Assembly: GCA_001775965.1 (NCBI GenBank)
Contig: MEZG01000014.1
Coordinates: 1 to 6,745, forward strand
From: Candidatus Bathyarchaeota archaeon RBG_13_60_20
GTDB lineage: Archaea > Thermoproteota > Bathyarchaeia > TCS64
Length of the DNA: 6,745 nucleotides
Direction: 5' to 3'
Of this stretch, positions 5,005 through 6,745 are shown piece after piece. Position numbers and translations under genes: made by a program. The notes under the pieces are model-generated. The model saw nothing but the letters and a program-made list of their open reading frames with translations, did not search any database and was not told where the DNA came from. Every line of letters begins with the position of its first letter. The first letter of the stretch is position 1.

Positions 5005-6036
5005 TTACGGGCGGATCGATAGGAGGCCGCCCGTAGGGGGTGCCGCGTACCTCTCGGTGCTGAGGAACCCTCCCTTGACATACCCGGCCTGGGCCCAGGT
5101 GAGGAATACAGGGTCCGCGCCATCCGCCGCCTTCAAGACGAGATGGTGGCGGGCCTCAAGGGGCTCCCCTGCCTCCTCTGAGTCGTCGGGCGCCTCGATC
5201 CTGACGTGGTACTGATGCCTGCCGTAGTCGCTCAAGTCGGTCCAGGCTACGCCGTGGTCACCCCACAGCCAGGGGACGAGGTCGCCCCACCTGAGTGTCA
5301 CGATCCTCCAAAGGAGGGTGAAGATGCCCATGGGGGGCTCGGTGGGCGGCTCGTCGTAGCTGGACAGCTCCACGTTGGCACCCGGGGCGGAGCCCTCCAC
5401 GGCGTACTCCAGGCTGCTCCACCTCCAACCTGAGACGCCTGCCGCCGAGCCGGGCGTCAGCCTCTGGGTCACGGTCAGGTCGATGAGTCCAGGGCCGGGC
5501 GCGTCCATTACCCTCAGTACCTCGGTCCTCGTCTCCAGCACGCCCAGGGGTAGCTCGCGGTCCACCTCGGTGAGGACCGCGACGAGCCTGTACGTCCCCG
5601 TTAGGTTCCCGGAGGGGGCCTCGACCTGCTCGTCCAGCCACCTGTACGCTGCGTCTAGGCTCTCAGAGGTGTAGAAGGCGTCCCGCACCAGCAGGACGCT
5701 GACGGGGGCTCCCGGCTGGTCGAGGTGCCGCCACACGCCTGCCGCCTTCACGTCGTCCAGGTTCCCCAGGGTTATCGGGGGCTCCGCCTCATCCAGCAGC
5801 CTCTCAGCGCCCCCGCCGACGAACACCACGGGGAGCCCTTCCAATAGGGCGGCGGCTACCCGGGTGAGGTCGTCGTCGGTGACCTGTGTGGCGTTGTAGA
5901 TGTACGCGGTGATGCGGCCCATGGGGTCCACGAGGACGGTTTCCCCTATGCTGGGGGTGTGGCCCCATGCCTGCGGGTGAGCGGCTGCGAGCACAATGAG
6001 CACGAGTACGTACGCGGCGGGTTCCTTCAGCCTCAT
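5005..6036 (-). CDS. Exported protein of unrecognised family
   Basis: I do not recognise this 343-residue protein. It starts MRLKEPAAYVLVLIVLAAAH and has a Sec-type signal peptide: a positive n-region, a hydrophobic core at 8-19 and likely cleavage after Ala23-Trp-Gly25. There is no lipobox cysteine, no cysteine anywhere and no C-terminal membrane anchor, so release outside the cell is expected. Residues 30-180 alternate hydrophobic strands and helices (for example LPVVFVGGGAERLLDE at 68-83), suggesting an alpha/beta domain. The second half (185-330) is rich in Trp, Tyr and strand-like segments (SGWRWSSLEYAV, GDLVPWLWGDHG) and is probably a beta domain. Possible N-glycosylation sites are NAT (48-50) and NLT (144-146). 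The frame extends upstream to 6240, but those codons overlap the SdpI gene; ATG 6036 is chosen for the signal peptide. No enzymatic motif is evident. Confidence 0.82.
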   Translation of the reverse strand: MRLKEPAAYVLVLIVLAAAHPQAWGHTPSIGETVLVDPMGRITAYIYNATQVTDDDLTRVAAALLEGLPVVFVGGGAERLLDEAEPPITLGNLDDVKAAGVWRHLDQPGAPVSVLLVRDAFYTSESLDAAYRWLDEQVEAPSGNLTGTYRLVAVLTEVDRELPLGVLETRTEVLRVMDAPGPGLIDLTVTQRLTPGSAAGVSGWRWSSLEYAVEGSAPGANVELSSYDEPPTEPPMGIFTLLWRIVTLRWGDLVPWLWGDHGVAWTDLSDYGRHQYHVRIEAPDDSEEAGEPLEARHHLVLKAADGADPVFLTWAQAGYVKGGFLSTERYAAPPTGGLLSIRP

Positions 6037-6059
6037 GCAGTATGGGTGGACGCGTGGCC

Positions 6060-6087
6060 GGAAAAAAATCATTTGAACCCCGCGGGG
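6060..6087 (-). terminator. GC palindrome plus T-tract after the SdpI-family gene
   Basis: On the minus strand, after the SdpI-family stop, the palindrome CCCCGCGGGG (6087-6078) is followed by TTCAAATGA and seven Ts (6068-6062). This could terminate the upstream transcript. The same AT-rich stretch is centred about 29 bp before the ATG of the exported-protein gene and may also act as its TATA region, though it is a poor TATA match. Confidence 0.4.
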
Positions 6088-6107
6088 CGCGAGCTTCAGC
6101 TGCCCCT

Positions 6108-6745
6108 TCACCGCCTCTTCCTCTGGTACTCGGCGTAGGAGTACCAGACGAGGTACAGGCAGGAGAGGCCCAGGGGCAGGATCATGAGCCAGATGCCGAT
6201 GTCCGGGAGGAGGGCCCCGAGCAGCGCCACGGCTCCGCACGCCTTGAAGAGGCGTCCACCCATCTGGTGGGTCTTGCCCCAGACCTCCTCGTCGCTGAGC
6301 GTCCAGGGGGTGCGTATCCCTACGAACCAGTTCAGCTCAGCCTTCCCGAGCACCATCCCGATGTAGTAGAGCAAGGGGCCGATGGCCAGGGCGAGCGCCG
6401 CGACAACGTTGAACGTGTAGCCCAGGTTCTGGGCTATGAAGACGCCGCTCAGGAACAGCACGTAGAGCTGCAGCATGCTCATGAGCCCCACGTATGTGCC
6501 CCCGAACCGGCCGATGTTTCCGGTAGGGTCGATCCTGGGGATGAGGAGGAACAGGCCTAGGAACATCAGTGAGGCCAGGGGCATCAACACGATCCCTATC
6601 CTCCCGGAGTAGCCGTCCGGGGACCCGGCCGCGTTCCAGTGGATGATGATCCTCTCGGGGAGCGAGCCGTAGGCCGCTGCGGCGAGCAGGATGTTGGCCA
6701 AGGCAAGCCCCAGGGGCGGCGCCAGGTTCCTGGCCGTGAAGAAGG
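6108..6745 (-). CDS. SdpI/YhfL-family membrane protein with DUF1648 domain, 5'-truncated
   Basis: The frame is open to the window edge with no ATG or GTG in the first visible codons, so the start lies outside; 211 residues are visible. The N-terminal DUF1648 signature is present, LPERIIIHWNAAGSPDGYSG (visible 28-47), directly after a first membrane segment. The C-terminal SdpI signature is NWFVGIRTPWTLSDEEVW (138-155) followed by KTHQMGGRLF. I count about six hydrophobic segments (near 5-25, 50-68, 86-108, 111-133, 166-183 and 185-203) and a basic C-terminal tail QRKRR. In Bacillus subtilis SdpI gives immunity to the secreted SdpC toxin and also sequesters a repressor; most archaeal homologues have no known role. 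The next gene downstream, 71 bp away on the same strand, encodes an exported protein. A TTG at 6701 is in frame but would cut the first membrane segment. Confidence 0.88.
   Translation of the reverse strand, partial: FFTARNLAPPLGLALANILLAAAAYGSLPERIIIHWNAAGSPDGYSGRIGIVLMPLASLMFLGLFLLIPRIDPTGNIGRFGGTYVGLMSMLQLYVLFLSGVFIAQNLGYTFNVVAALALAIGPLLYYIGMVLGKAELNWFVGIRTPWTLSDEEVWGKTHQMGGRLFKACGAVALLGALLPDIGIWLMILPLGLSCLYLVWYSYAEYQRKRR

Noticed and set aside
6037..6240. N-terminal extension of the exported protein to 6240
   Set aside because: The extra residues are Arg/Pro-rich, overlap the SdpI-family coding region, and would bury the signal peptide that begins at the ATG at 6036.

Overview
The window reads as archaeal chromosome. 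The evidence is a high-GC coding sequence rich in AGG arginine codons, a tRNA-Thr with the U73 discriminator common in archaeal tRNA-Thr, and AT-rich TATA-like boxes about 22-30 bp upstream of start codons that mostly lack a Shine-Dalgarno sequence (leaderless transcripts). The families present (CaiB/BaiF CoA transferase, AbrB-PIN toxin-antitoxin pair, GYD-domain protein) also fit. I cannot name a lineage from sequence alone; an uncultured Thermoproteota-type or Thermoplasmata-type archaeon is a guess.

Layout, left to right: a 5'-truncated class III CoA-transferase (1-927, +); a complete tRNA-Thr(CGT) with encoded CCA (974-1049, +); a zinc-ribbon multi-pass membrane protein (1126-1818, +); a vapBC-type toxin-antitoxin operon on the minus strand (antitoxin 2296-2544, PIN toxin 1901-2317, overlapping), visibly lower in GC than the rest; a small GYD-domain protein (2658-2942, +, TTG start); a dihydrodipicolinate synthase/N-acetylneuraminate lyase family aldolase (3012-3950, -); divergent from it, a flavodoxin-fold FMN reductase-like protein (4034-4579, +); an OsmC/Ohr family protein (4582-4971, -) that meets it tail to tail; an exported protein of no recognised family (5005-6036, -); and an SdpI-family membrane protein running off the right edge (6108-6745, -).

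Most genes look like independently transcribed housekeeping or accessory units, not one pathway. The first genes of transcripts have a TATA-like box at leaderless spacing, while vapC, internal to an operon, has a strong Shine-Dalgarno sequence. No gap exceeds 300 bases without a gene. I see no insertion sequence, CRISPR array or integrase.

The most notable structure is a set of four TCCCAC hexamers (GTGGGA on the coding strand) spaced exactly 18 bp apart across the vapB promoter and ending immediately before the vapB ATG. It is a candidate autoregulatory operator for the AbrB-type antitoxin. Also worth checking are an orphan exported protein next to an SdpI-family gene, a cysteine cluster at the predicted active-site mouth of the aldolase, and a C at tRNA position 55.
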